NCBI GenBank assembly: GCA_009733575.1
Contig: ML769488.1
Location: 1-64,000 of the forward strand
Length of the DNA: 64,000 nucleotides
Reading direction: 5' to 3'
DNA from: Gymnopus androsaceus JB14
Lineage: Eukaryota; Basidiomycota; Agaricomycetes; Agaricales; Omphalotaceae
In this document: piece by piece, positions 44,606-55,314 of the stretch
Layout: each line of letters begins with the position of its first letter
Position numbering within the stretch: the first letter of the stretch is position 1
Program-made: the position numbers and the translations under genes
Notes under the pieces: generated by a model
What the model saw: only the letters and a program-made list of their open reading frames with translations
Databases searched by the model: none
Told to the model about the DNA's origin: nothing

Positions 44606-45609
44606 TTGCTTGTACTCAACTTGTAACTAAATTTCTTAGTACCGGGCCGTTCCGAAAGGTCCAAATAGTCATGTGATGGCTATACGGAACGGGATCGGAG
44701 TGGGGGTGAAATCGAAGGTGAATTCCCTTGAATTCCTCTGCAGTTATTCTTGGAATACTCAATGTAGGCAAAGAGTTTAAATTGTATGTTTAAAAAGGAA
44801 GCCATACCTGTTACCTTTGTCCACCCAGTCGAGAACCAGATACAAGAGGTTGAATCGTGAGATGAGTGTCGGGAAGGTCAATGTTCCTTGTATTAGGCAG
44901 GTCTATACCATGTTTGGACCTGATGGGCTTGGCAAGCGAATGGTCTAGGGAGAACATGGTCTGGGGACTCGGGACTCGGGAGTTATGGTGAAAGTGGACG
45001 TCCGAGTCAGCTGACTGCCATGCTGGCAAACGGCATCATGCGGCCGGGCATTGGCGTGCCACGTTGCCATGTCAAAGTTTTCCCATCCTGTCGTTCTTTC
45101 TTTCGTCGCTGCTTTCCTCAGGCTCCTCCTCATATTCCCCATTCGTCTTGCCAAATTCAACGTTCTCTGCCCGGCTGGACATTGTATTCGGATATCACTA
45201 ATTGCGTTGGGGGCTCTTCAAAGGTGCGTTACCAATTCTTTCGTCAGAAAACCTTTCTCATCACTTCTTTTCTTCAGTGTAGTTCCAATTGTACCTTCAA
45301 TACAGAATCATTTTCCCGGCAGACACTGCAATGGTTATGGGCCCAACTTCGATGCTAAAGTTTTCTTCTCCACTGAGTACCTTTGTTCTACCAATGAAGG
45401 AAGCAATTCGGCCGGCGATCATTTTCCATAAGCAGAAAGAGAAGTATGATGGCGCCTACTGAGATGGTCCCTGTTGTTTGCCTTCCCTGTAGTTCCATAT
45501 CTTCCTTAGTTCCATAGTCCTTACTGGTACTAGTTTGGTTTCCTTGAAATCCAATGCTTATCTTGAACAATACAGCCCTTGTTATCTTGCACTTGAAAGA
45601 TCCACTGAC

Positions 45610-45825
45610 ATCTTTAGCATGCAATAATAAGTGAGCGAGTGAGCGTGCAATAATTAGTGAGTGTACAATAATTTAGTGAGTGAGCGCGCAATAATTTAGC
45701 GAGTGAGCGCGCAATAATTAGTGAGTGAGCGCGTAATTTGGCGAGTGAGCGCGCAATAATTAGTGAGTGAGTGAGCGTGCATGGCAATACTTAGTGAGTG
45801 AGCGTGCAATAATCAGTGAGCGCGT
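45610..45825 (-). repeat. Right tandem array of the foldback element
   Basis: The inverted counterpart of 44395-44605 (unit GCAATAATTAGTGAGTGAGC), about nine copies. Confidence 0.8.
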
Positions 45826-45904
45826 GCTATTTTATTTTTTCACCCTTTTGACCACCATACTAGTATGACTCATATTTATATCATTGCTTCTTACATCCAT
45901 CTTC

Positions 45905-46730
45905 ATGTCTGACGACTTTCGCATTGAAGCACCGCAGCATGTACGCTCCCTTCTCAGTGACCTTCACAAGCTTTCGGTCCAGCAGGAAGCCAATCTAAAA
46001 GAAGATGCGAATTCCACGACCCGATTCGTATCGACTGATGTCTTGAAAGATGGAAGCGATAAGGAGACAGCACACAAAGTCTCGGAATCATTCAACGACT
46101 TGATGCGTGACAAGTTCATCGCTCTTGACGAGGATAAATGTCATTTCATTTATCAGCTCATTCGAGCAACTGGCGCTACGAATATCATCGAAGCAGGGAC
46201 AAGTTTTGGTGTCAGTACCATCTACTTGGCTCTCGCTGTTGCAGAGAACAAGAAACGGTCTAATGGAGCGCAATCCAAAGGACCGGGAGTCATTGCGACG
46301 GAGAACGAGCCAAGTAAAGCAGCTACCGCACGCAAGCACTGGGCTCAGTGTGGGCCAGAAGTTGAAGCAGAGATCGATTTGAGGGAGGGTAATTTGCTGG
46401 AGACTTTGAGCAAGGATCTGGAGCATGATGTGGATTTTCTCCTTCTTGACAGTGAGTGTTTAAATCGTAGTGCTCCTCTTTTCTTGGAAGGATAAGACTT
46501 TGATTCATCTTCAACATCGATTAGTATGGACGCCTCTAGCTCTACCAACTCTTAAACTCATTCAACCGAAGCTACGTCCCGGAGCTGTGATTCTATCAGA
46601 CAACACCATCACGGCTGCTAAAGGTTACAAAGAGTTGATGGATTATTTCAAGGCTCTGGATAGTGACTTTCGTACTCTGACGCTGCCGTATTCGGGGGGT
46701 TTGGAAATGACCGTTTATAGCCCTAAATAA
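45905..46730 (+). CDS. O-methyltransferase-like SAM-dependent enzyme
   Basis: ATG 45905 to TAA near 46730 with one intron (GTGAGT to ATTAG, ~46452-46525), giving about 250 residues. The SAM-binding motif I is IIEAGTSFGVSTIYLA, followed by the acidic VIATENEPSKAATARKHW (motif II), LREGNLLETL and DVDFLLLD/IWTPLALPTLKL across the intron. Later come LRPGAVILSDN and YKELMDYF. This matches the O-methyltransferase family 3 / class I fold as used in fungal metabolite methylation; the substrate is unknown. The start codon lies only 45 bp from the terminal repeat of the foldback element, so the promoter is either in the element or was displaced by it. No stops or shifts are seen. Confidence 0.8.
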
Positions 46731-47059
46731 TCATTGCAGTTGTCTAAATGATGCTTGCATTGCTCAAAGAGATGTATCTGAACCTAGAGCAAATTGAGCC
46801 TGAACCGCCATGTACCTATGGCCGGAGTCAAGCTCTAAATGGCATTATAGAACTTGCTTTGACCTGCAGTAATGCTTACACTCATCCTTCTTTTTTCTGC
46901 TCACGATCATAAACAATCCCTGTCACAGCTTTTCTCTTTGGTCGGCTCTGTCATCTGTTTATGAGAGAAATATTTCGAAAAAAACCTATTTGGATTGGAG
47001 TATATGTCATATATATCAAAGTTTTCTTTCTTCCAACCATAGCGCACACTCACCAAACG

Positions 47060-47340
47060 ATTCTGAACTTGCAGGGAAGCTAAAGGAGGAAGGAAACATG
47101 CTTTTCAGAGAGCAAAATTACGCGGGTGCCCTAGAAAGATATAGCGCCGCTCTTCAAATCGGAGGGGATAATGCTATTCTGTATTCCAACCGTTTGCTTG
47201 TCGATTGAGCTCGAAAAGTACGTGGTCATTCGGTTGCGGGCATTTTTGTTGTAGAGTCTCGGACTTGTACCTCTAGGCAAAATCAGACGCATGCAAGGTG
47301 AGCTTGAATACATTATTTCAATGCTTTACTCATGTAGGTC
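47060..47340 (+). pseudogene. TPR-domain gene fragment
   Basis: One tetratricopeptide repeat is clear: SELAGKLKEEGNMLFREQNY, then AGALERYSAALQIGGDNAIL, then YSNR. The next repeat should begin right after, but the frame meets TGA (near 47206). Only short TPR-like pieces (KSDACK) follow after a possible intron. TPRs of this type occur in Hsp70/Hsp90 co-chaperones and in small TPR proteins. Here only the first repeat survives, so I call a fragment. The upstream open sequence from 46990 lacks a clear ATG in a good context. Confidence 0.5.
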
Positions 47341-47671
47341 CACCTTCATCAAAGAGCATGCTAGACTAAAAACGCCGCTCAGGATATAGGTCATCTTTTG
47401 ATTACACTCGATCTCAATACGATGTTCAAAAATATTGTTCAAGTCAATCCAAGAACCTTACCTCAGCGACAAAACTTGGAAGCGGACTTCGGAGAATGTT
47501 ACCTATAACGAACGAAATTTTCTTCGCAAACTACAAGCGGCCTGGCTAGAGATAAGCTTGGGGTTAAGTGCAGATCAAGTCGGCTGTTCGGTGAGCCGAG
47601 TGTTCCAAGTTTCAAAACTTTGAATAGATAGATAGATTAGGACAAGCGAGATGGCATACATAAATACATAT

Positions 47672-48575
47672 TCATACTATGAAGCTAACCGACAGAATAT
47701 AAGGTAAACCAAGTAATCCCAAAGGAAATTTGAAAAGTTCTTGCGTCAGGACTTACCTTGCGGTCTGGTTTGCAAACTGAGTAGTGCTACATGCAGTTGG
47801 AACAACGTCGCAAGGATTCCGACACTTATCAGCGATAGAAATCAAACCTGGACAACAGGTTAATATATTACAGCCTCCATCAGGGATGCAAACTTGGCTG
47901 GGCTGATCCACTGTGACACAAGGGGGGAGACTCGGAGGAGGAGGGTTAATAGGGGACAATTCGCCATTACTGCAGCTGTTCACTCATCAGCGGTTGTATT
48001 TTAGTGAAGAATTTCGATATACTGCATACCTATATTGTGAGGGTGCATAGCAAGCGGCGCCACACCTCAAGGTTGCATTCCCATCCATAAACGGACAGAG
48101 GAAATCCCCATCGAGGCATACGTACTGCGAACCCTGTCAGTAAAAAGTGCCGAGACCCAAGATATCTTACCTGGGACGGATAGAACTGTACACTACCACA
48201 GGCCTCAGTAGTTTCTGGTCCACTTTGTGGGAAGACCTCGAGGGTAGTGTTTGAGCAGCTTTTGTTCAGTGTCCGTCAACAAGGATTTAGTCACTCAAAA
48301 GATAAATCTATACCTATACTGGGTAGTAGAGTAGCAGGTGTCACCACATGCAATATAGATATTGCCATTGAGGATTGGACAGAGGAAATTGTCGTCAAAA
48401 CAGGTATACTATTTGCTGATCAGTAAGTTTCTTTGACGCATCTGAGGTAATCATCAACAGAACATACCTGAGATGGAAAGTACATCGAGCTACCACAGCT
48501 CATAAGGTCCTGAGCAGCGACGACTCGGACTGTGGCAGCAAGCGCAGTAAGGACAATAGAGATTAGCAGGGCCAT
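47672..48575 (-). CDS. Secreted Cys-rich protein with duplicated domain
   Basis: ATG 48573-48575 opens a signal peptide (LLISIVLTALAATVRVVA, cleavage probably after AAQ). Then come two copies of a domain, each spread over two exons: first CGSSMYFPSQ/YTCFDDNFLCPILNG then CGDTCYSTTQYS, second CGSVQFYPSQ/YVCLDGDFLCPFMDG then CGAACYAPSQYS. A Pro-rich spacer and a third Cys-rich segment (CIPDGGCNILTCCPG) follow. Introns interrupt each copy at the same point (after FYPSQ and after QYS), showing that an exon pair was duplicated. The last exon is short (TASFIV, stop 47672-47674). Six Cys per unit suggest disulphides. Similar extracellular modules accompany cell-wall-binding proteins in agaricomycetes, but I cannot assign a function. 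Confidence 0.7.
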
Positions 48576-48911
48576 GTTGACGAAATAGCATAGTGATACG
48601 TACCATGTTATATGCGAGAGCCAAATGTCTAGGCTTTCAAGGCCCAGGGGTCTGATGAATGCCTTGTAATGCGCACAACAGCCTGAATGTAGCTGCAGCC
48701 ATTGACAAGTTGTTGGACATTCAACGCGACGGTTTGCCAAGACTCGGATCTCTCCACTATTTGATACTTGGTCGAATTGTGAAGGCTGTTGAATATCTGC
48801 AGCTGTACTGTACATTTCTTTGAGCAGAGGGAGTATTGTAAGCAGATCGAGAGACGGGGAAGAGTTGGATTACTCGAGGGCTAGCAGGACCGACATTTGA
48901 CTAGAATGTCT

Positions 48912-48944
48912 GCCTCCATATCACGATTGTTGCGATATGGAGGC
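48912..48944. repeat. Perfect 11-bp-arm hairpin
   Basis: GCCTCCATATC and its reverse complement flank an 11-bp loop. It overlaps the ATG of the small ORF at 48937 and lies upstream of the secreted protein gene on the other strand. Confidence 0.8.
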
Positions 48945-49170
48945 CTATGGAGGCAGCTTGCTGTCGCGCCCTTCACGGGTATCAGCCAGTTTAGCCCTGT
49001 TGATTCTAACATTGTTCCTGCGATTTACGTTTACAGACTTCCAAACTCCTCATATCACCGAGCTTTATCGCGACAGCCTATCATCATCCTTGAGCTTGAG
49101 CGAGTTTATTGCTTCAAGTTGTCAGAAACGCAAGTTCATCAATACCACGGGCACGTACTGTAACTTGTAA
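48937..49170 (+). CDS. Small possible secreted/membrane protein, 77 aa
   Basis: From ATG 48937 a frame of 77 codons begins with a hydrophobic stretch (ASLALLILTLFLRFTF) and ends QKRKFINTTGTYCNL. The last codons overlap a good splice donor (GTAAGT), so it could be the first exon of a longer gene. No homolog is known to me. It lies divergently from the Cys-rich secreted gene. Weak evidence. Confidence 0.25.
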   Translation: MEAYGGSLLSRPSRVSASLALLILTLFLRFTFTDFQTPHITELYRDSLSSSLSLSEFIASSCQKRKFINTTGTYCNL

Positions 49171-49591
49171 GTACTGGCTTCCCAAGTCACCAGTCTGATT
49201 TGCCCACTCAACTGCACGCATTCAGCCCTCTTCACATCTGTTGGAACCAACGACAATTCGTATTGACCATCCGTACCACCAGAGCCTGATCAGAAATACA
49301 ATAAAGTAATTGTCAAACATTTCAGGCCTAAAGAGTCACGAATCAAGCCGCTCCTAGAGGAGGTAGTCTTGCCGATGTTTCGTACGAGGCGAATGGCCTC
49401 GATAGATGAGAGTTTCCGTGAAATCGGAATCGAGCGCTTCGATTCAAGAGCCGTAGTACACGCCACGTGTTTTTTGGCGCTCCTTGTCCTCCAATGACCG
49501 GTGATAAACAACTGCCAGTGATTGATTGAATGCGGTGGTTTGGCAAGAATGAAGTTCTCATCTGGGCTTTGGATCATGGCCTCGATACCAT

Positions 49592-50215
49592 TCACTTCAC
49601 AAACCCTGCTGGTTCCACGAACGTCTCGTGTTTTCGTTTTCTGATTTGTTGACACATCATTCAGTATGCAACCTATTACTAAACATAGTACACTGTGAAG
49701 CGCACTATTGTTACCTGCGACTTGCCCAACGACGTCCTTTCTTTTTGCCATTCTTATTCTCTACTATCTCGGATGATTCTGCTACACAGATCAACGCTGG
49801 CTTATCATCCGCTCCCCCATCATCCCCACCATGACCTCCGCCACCTCCGTCACCGGCGTGTCCGTGTCCGTGACGAGCCTCAATGTTTCTTTTGGAAGTC
49901 CCTGCCAAATGACATTCTGGTAATTCATCAACTATTAGTTCGACAGAATCAAAGGACTGTTGGAACTCACTTCCACTGTATTCAGTCAACGTGACTGGCT
50001 TGCTTTGATTTTCCTTGATCCATTGACAATCACTGCCTACGTTGTGGGACTCTTCATTTTTCCCCATGCACGCATTTTCTGAAGCCAAATGTAAACCACA
50101 AACAGATGTTACAGGGTAACGAGTACTCACGAGCACTATCTGCTATGGCGCTTACTTGACCCGCCATGAGTAGAAGGAGGACAGTGAAAGCAGCGGCGAC
50201 ACAAGGGAGTTTCAT
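49592..50215 (-). CDS. Small secreted protein with His/Gly-rich tail
   Basis: ATG 50213-50215 opens MKLPCVAAAFTVLLLLMAGQ, a clear signal peptide. After introns (GTGAGT to CTTCAG near 50085-50133; probably GTGAGT to ACCAG near 49916-49970) the mature part has four Cys in NACMGK, SDCQW, GKCHL and ALICV. A dibasic KR in GTSKRNIEARHGHGHAG is a possible Kex2 site, followed by a His/Gly/Asp-rich stretch with GGGGG and GHGGDDGG. The end is uncertain: the intron-consistent frame stops at 49592-49594, whereas another frame stays open to 49290. His-rich secreted tails can bind metal ions, which is inference. No named family is recognised. Confidence 0.5.
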
Positions 50216-51746
50216 GAGGGATGATGCTCGAGCTATACGGTTTGACTTGAGTCGATATAGGGTGTGAGGATGATCTGGACGAGAAACAGGCCAGCTGTTT
50301 CTGAGAAGGACTTGGAGCGCTGAACGTCAACGTTGGAGGATACTCAAAGGGGACTGAGGTTTTTATAAGCGCAGAATTGAGTCTCTCGCGGCCGTCGGGA
50401 AGGATGTCAACTTGAGTGATGGATATCTAGAGTGTATACATCGATATCTCACTCAGTGTCAACAGAAACAGAAAAAATCAAGGCTGCCACTTTCAATGCG
50501 TCGCTGTTATTGGGTCAGGACGGGAAATTATCGGTAACTCGAGAACCTGAGGTAAAAAAACCAACCTGAATCACCATTCGCATCCAGCAGTTCCCTCAAG
50601 TCCAACAATCCGCCTAGGCTATCCACTCAGGGCTGGATAGCTTTACTCCTAAAAGTGCCACTATCATCCTAAATCTCCCTGGTCGCATCGGCGCAACAAA
50701 CCCCGCCTCAGCAGAAGCTTCGATTTTGGCCTAGAGCATCGAACCACTGATAGGTTGTACATTTAGTACAATAAATACTTACAGTGTTAGATGAATGTGT
50801 GGTCGGACTTTTGTGTCCTCCACGTCTTAACAGCTCTCCTTAGAGGATAGCAAGAGCTCAAGAGAGATCGTAGGCTGTGCCAACTCGTCGACCATGAATA
50901 GCCAGCAACACTCACTTTTTCCTCGGATAAAGGAGTGATATCATTTTCCAAACTAGGGTTAAATATGAGAAGTTATTCTTACCCTCTCAAGGTATACTTC
51001 ATTCTGCAAATGCTAGTCGCAAGGTGTACTTAGTGCCGAGATATAAAGAATTTATTGAAGCAATTTCAAGTTGGGGAGATTTTGATCGGGCGACGGTCAA
51101 ATGGTCAACCAGAGACTAATGTAAGAGGGGAAGTTTTGAATAAAGACCTGTGTATATGCGTTGTGAGTGATTTCAAGCAATGAGTTAGACTCCAGAATAA
51201 TGTGGATAGTAGCGAGCCGTACTTTCCCAAAACCCCGTGGTTAAGGGACTGATGTTTTAGATTCTTTCATTCTTGTGCAACGCTAGATGTATAGATACAC
51301 GGTATGGTCCCCGAGTGAAAGCGAAAGGGATCGTAGCTACAGTATGTGCAATATCAAGTTCATTCAACTGATTATTTCAGAGCAAGAAAGCAACGCAAAG
51401 CAATACATAACATACGACAAGCAAAAAAAAAAGACAAAGTACAGTAGACATAGTAAAGTGTCAGGTCCAATGAACATAGAGAGTGCACGACAAGCTACAG
51501 CCATAGTATGGCCTATTAGTATCAGAAAGAGTAAGTACCTAGTATGAACACCCGAATCAGTATCGTATCAGTACATATCACCCATCCTCGAGCTCTACTT
51601 ACATCCGCTCGAGTTCGTCTGAATCCAAACGTCCAAAGTCTATACGTAGTGCGAAACAAAGTCGAAAACATACTTATGAGTATAAATCAAGAATCAAGAA
51701 AACAAATAATAACTGCAAGCTGAACCAAAAAAAAAAAAAAAAGAAA
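50216..51746. other. Intergenic region, no gene seen
   Basis: About 1.5 kb. Only short open frames. Two A-rich tracts (51424-51436 and 51727-51741) lie near the 3' end of the next gene. Confidence 0.5.
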
Positions 51747-54700
51747 TCACATCGCAGATGCCGAAACGTTCCCTCCACCTCTCCCCAGGGACGTGAGAGC
51801 GTGTTGCCAGTAACTTTCATCTGTGTTGGCAATTGGAGCCCCACCGGGACGTTTTTTGTTGGTGTTGGTGTTAATGCTAGTGCTGGGAGGTTCGATGCGT
51901 GATCGTTTTCCTGCACCGCCGACACCTCCTAGCCCAGAGGCTTCGCTACTAGCGCTACCACCAACCGCAGCACCTCCACGAACAATAGCCTCCAACGAGT
52001 CCAAAGCAGAGAGGAATACGTCTTCTGGACCTGCGTTTCCAATAGGGGCAGGCTCTTCGTAAGGATAAGCACTCGAATGAGAGGTCCAGCGAACCCGCTT
52101 TTGTTTCTCCTTCTCTGCCTTTGCTGCTGCTGTTTCACCACCGAGTCCGTTCCCGAATACGCCCGTGCCTGGGTTTGAGTTTCCGGAGGGAGGGATCCAG
52201 CGCGCGTTCGTTGTCGAGGATGACGAGGGGGTTGGGTAAGACAATGGATAGGACGATGGGACTGTGGAAGACGCCGAAGGTGTCCACACATCGTACTGCT
52301 GATTCGAAGTCGAAGCCGAAAGCGACGGCGACGATACTTCGCCTACACTCCCACTGTCGTTCGCGCTCTGATACTCATACTCAGACCCGGGTATATCCCT
52401 AAACTTTTCCTGAGGTACAGACTGGCTTTGGCTCGACAACCGTCGTTGTCGTAGAAGACTTTGACTTTTGTTTCGGAGTCGCATTTGATTTGGGTGCGGG
52501 GTTGGGCTTTGAAGTCGTACCCGAACCAGAACTCGTTGAAGCAGGCAGCGGCGGCTCCTGTTTCGTCTTGGATCCAGCACCCGTAGTCGCAGTCGTAGTC
52601 GTGGAATTAGGCACAGCCTTTCCCTTCGCCTTCGCCTTTCCCTTGGGCTCTACCACAGTAGCAGCCTTGGGAGGAGGCACAGAGACAGGCGGAGGTGCGG
52701 GAGCGGCGTCCTCGATAATATACCTCGAATCCACCGGTAGCCTCTCAATCACTTTCCCCTTCGCCTTTCCCTTCCCTTTATCTGTGTCCTTGTCTTTCCC
52801 CGTCCCATTTTGTGTTGTCGTCAAGGAAGTAAGTTCAGGGTCGTCCGATTCAGACTCAGACTCAGAATCAGATCCCGAGTCGGAGTCAGAGTCAAAGTCG
52901 GAATCGGAATTGGGAGCTTCTTCGATGGTGACTTTGGGTACGGGTTTTTGGGACGGGGGTGCGGATTGTTGTTGGAGTTTCTTTCCTTTGGAGGACGAGG
53001 AGGAGGTGGAGGTGAGTGATGCGGAGGAGGGCTTTTTCTTCGATGTAGTAGAAGCAGAAGAAGAAGGGACAACAGGTGTAGAGACGGAACTAGATTTAGC
53101 GGTAGACGAAGACGCGGATGCCGCTGGGGTATGGATTGATTTGGCACCAACAGGTGCAGGCGCAGGCCTTGAGCTAGACTTACCTCCTCCAAACTCCGGA
53201 GGCCCCGACAAAGACTTTTGAATGGGTACTGGGACGTCTAGAGTCTGACTAGATGTACCCATACCCATACCCAATGCCGAAACAGATTTCTGGACTGCTG
53301 GGACTGAGAGGGACGTTGGCGGGGTCGCTTTGGTTTGGTTTAGATTGGCCTCTAAAGCACTGGGAGGCAGCCATACTCGACGATTGTCTGGGAGTTGGAG
53401 TTGCGGAACGAGCTGAGGTGGGGATTGTAGGTGGGTAGTAGCGGGAATGGAGGATGTCAAGGCTGACATTGAGGGGATAGAAGATGATGAGGACGCCGGA
53501 GTTCTACCGGTGGATCCCGAACCCGAAGTCTCAATGAACGACGTTGTGGATGAGGATAACGATGATGAAGGAGTGGTATAAAGATGAGGATTGTATTGGT
53601 ATTGTTCCTCGCCCCAGCCCCATTGGCCAGGCATACCCATACCCATACCAGCACTCGAGCTCAAGCTTGTCACGCTGGCGTTCATCTCATCATTACTTTC
53701 CTTCGTCGGAATAATTTTGCCAGCTCCTACATCCGCCTTGGCCTTTTCCTTTTCCTTTTTCGACTTTTTATTGGAAGAAGCGGCGGAAGGGACCGAAAGA
53801 CCAAGAGCAGGCGCAGCGACGGTAACGGAGGGCTTGGATAGCTCCTGCGTATGCTTCTTTGTAACCTCCTCCCAAACGGAACTGCTACTACCGCCCAACG
53901 TCGGAGGGGCAGGGGCAGTTGCGAATCTCTTCAGCGGCGGAGCTTCAGCAAAGGCGCCTAACAGTCCAGACGACAATGAAGAAGAGGAAGGTTCCTTGAA
54001 CGTCCAAGCAGAGGACTTCCCAGTAGGTGTTGGCGTGTCGTTCCCAGATTCCACTGCCGCCCAGTCATGACCGGAGAGATGCGTTCGAACAAACGCAGAT
54101 TTTGAATGTCGGATGGTAGGTGTATCGGAAGCAGAAGGCCTGGAGGTGGCAACAGGCTTAGGCTCAGGGTCCTTCAACTGCTGAGCCAAAGCCAACTCTG
54201 CCCTCCGTCTCCTCCTTTCCAAATCGACTTCCTTCTTCCTCTCAGCTTCCTTGCGCTCCCTGAGCTCGAGCATAAAAGCTTCATGTACTCTCACCCTCGC
54301 AGCTTCACCCTCCTTGCTCCAAAGTTTTGCCCGCCTTGACTCATCCAAGTCGATGGTCAGCTGAATATCAGCCTCTGCAGCCTCGGAATGGAATTCGCGG
54401 ATTTTTTGGATACGGATGGTTAGTTTGTATTTCTCGAAAGAGGATTCGAGGTCAGAGTCTGAGGAGTCGCTAGTGAGTTGGGGACCGATGTAGTGGGAGG
54501 AAGGACGAGCGGGACGGGATGAGGATGAGGAGGAAGACGTGCTGTCAGATGCGAGGTGTTTTGTGGAATGCCATTCTGGGGAACTAGTTTGGGAGGATTG
54601 TGCTGAAGAGCGGGAAGCGGCTTCAGAGGACCACGAGGCGTATGCGTAAGATGAGGGAGTCCACGCCTCAGAGGAACTCGTGTCTTCGTCGGCAGTGGGT

Positions 54701-55314
54701 TTCTGCAAAGTAAAGGTCAGTAACATGATAGTAGTTGGTGATAAAATACTAACGACTTCAAGCCAAGCATCGTCAAGCGTATGAAACGAGTTTGGGTCGA
54801 CCATGTAAAACTTTGGCGGCAGCGAGCTAGACTCTTGCTGCTGCTCCTCCTCGAGATCAGCACCCAGAATCATCTCAACCTTGCGCTGCTCGTCCTCTGT
54901 TATGTCAATCCAATCATCGCTCTCCAATGCCGCCTCACTCAACCTTTTATCCCATTCTTGTCGGACAACGTTCCCAGACAACTTTTGTTCGATGTCCAAC
55001 CGGATTTTGGTTTTTTCTTCTTCCAGTTCCTTGAGTTCTTTGGGACTGGGATTGGGAGGCTGAGTATCCTTTTTCCCTTTCCGAGGTTTCTTTTGGTTTT
55101 GGTTTGATCGAAGCTGGGCATGCTTTTGGTCCAACTCGCGCAGCCTGGCCTCGATCTCACCTTCAATCTTTCCCAATTGAGCTGCGTGCCATGCTTCAAA
55201 CTGCGACCAAAGAATTCGAACTTGGGTTGACCGGGTTGGAGCTGGAGCTGGAGCTGGTATTATTGGTGGCGCCACAGTGGCCGTGGGCCGTTTAGGTTTG
55301 GATAGACTGAACAT
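51747..55314 (-). CDS. Large Ser/Pro/Lys-rich protein of unknown function
   Basis: ATG 55312-55314. The N-terminal ~190 residues are helical and charged (ILWSQFEAWHAAQLGKIEGE...RKVEMILGADLEEEQQ). An intron (GTTAGT to TTTGCAG) lies near 54702-54752. A Ser-rich region follows, then a long charged helix (HEAFMLELRERKEAERKKEV, ~54230) and low-complexity Ser/Pro/Thr tracts. The acidic run DSDFDSDSDSGSDSESESES (~52870) precedes Lys/Gly repeats (KGKGKAKGK). The frame ending at 52399 must switch to another to reach the coding-like C-terminus (EKFRDIPGSEYEYQSAN ... NVSASAM, stop 51747). A small intron or a 1-nt indel near 52410-52440 would do this. No catalytic domain is visible. It is probably largely disordered; a nuclear role is a guess from the basic/acidic blocks. 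Confidence 0.65.

Larger units (their letters stand above)
44366..45859. mobile_element. Foldback-type element with inverted tandem arrays
   Basis: Both ends carry inverted TATGGTGGTCAAAAGGGTG followed by an A-rich tract and AAAATAGCACGCG. A CTAGTA direct repeat flanks the element (44360-44365 and 45860-45865); TA alone is also possible as target site. Inside each end lies a ~210-bp array of a ~22-bp unit of the form CGCTCACTCACTAATTATTG, inverted between the ends (44395-44605 and 45610-45825). About 1 kb of unique DNA in the middle has no convincing gene. The tandem-repeat-containing inverted ends resemble foldback elements; the superfamily is not assigned. Confidence 0.75.

Noticed and set aside
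44395..45825. Regular short repeats as a CRISPR array
   Set aside because: The sequence is eukaryotic, the repeats abut without unique spacers, and they form the inverted ends of a transposable element.
52490..53221. Plus-strand 243-codon frame antisense to the Ser-rich gene
   Set aside because: A shadow of a low-complexity minus-strand gene; its composition mirrors the Ser/Gly codons of the other strand.
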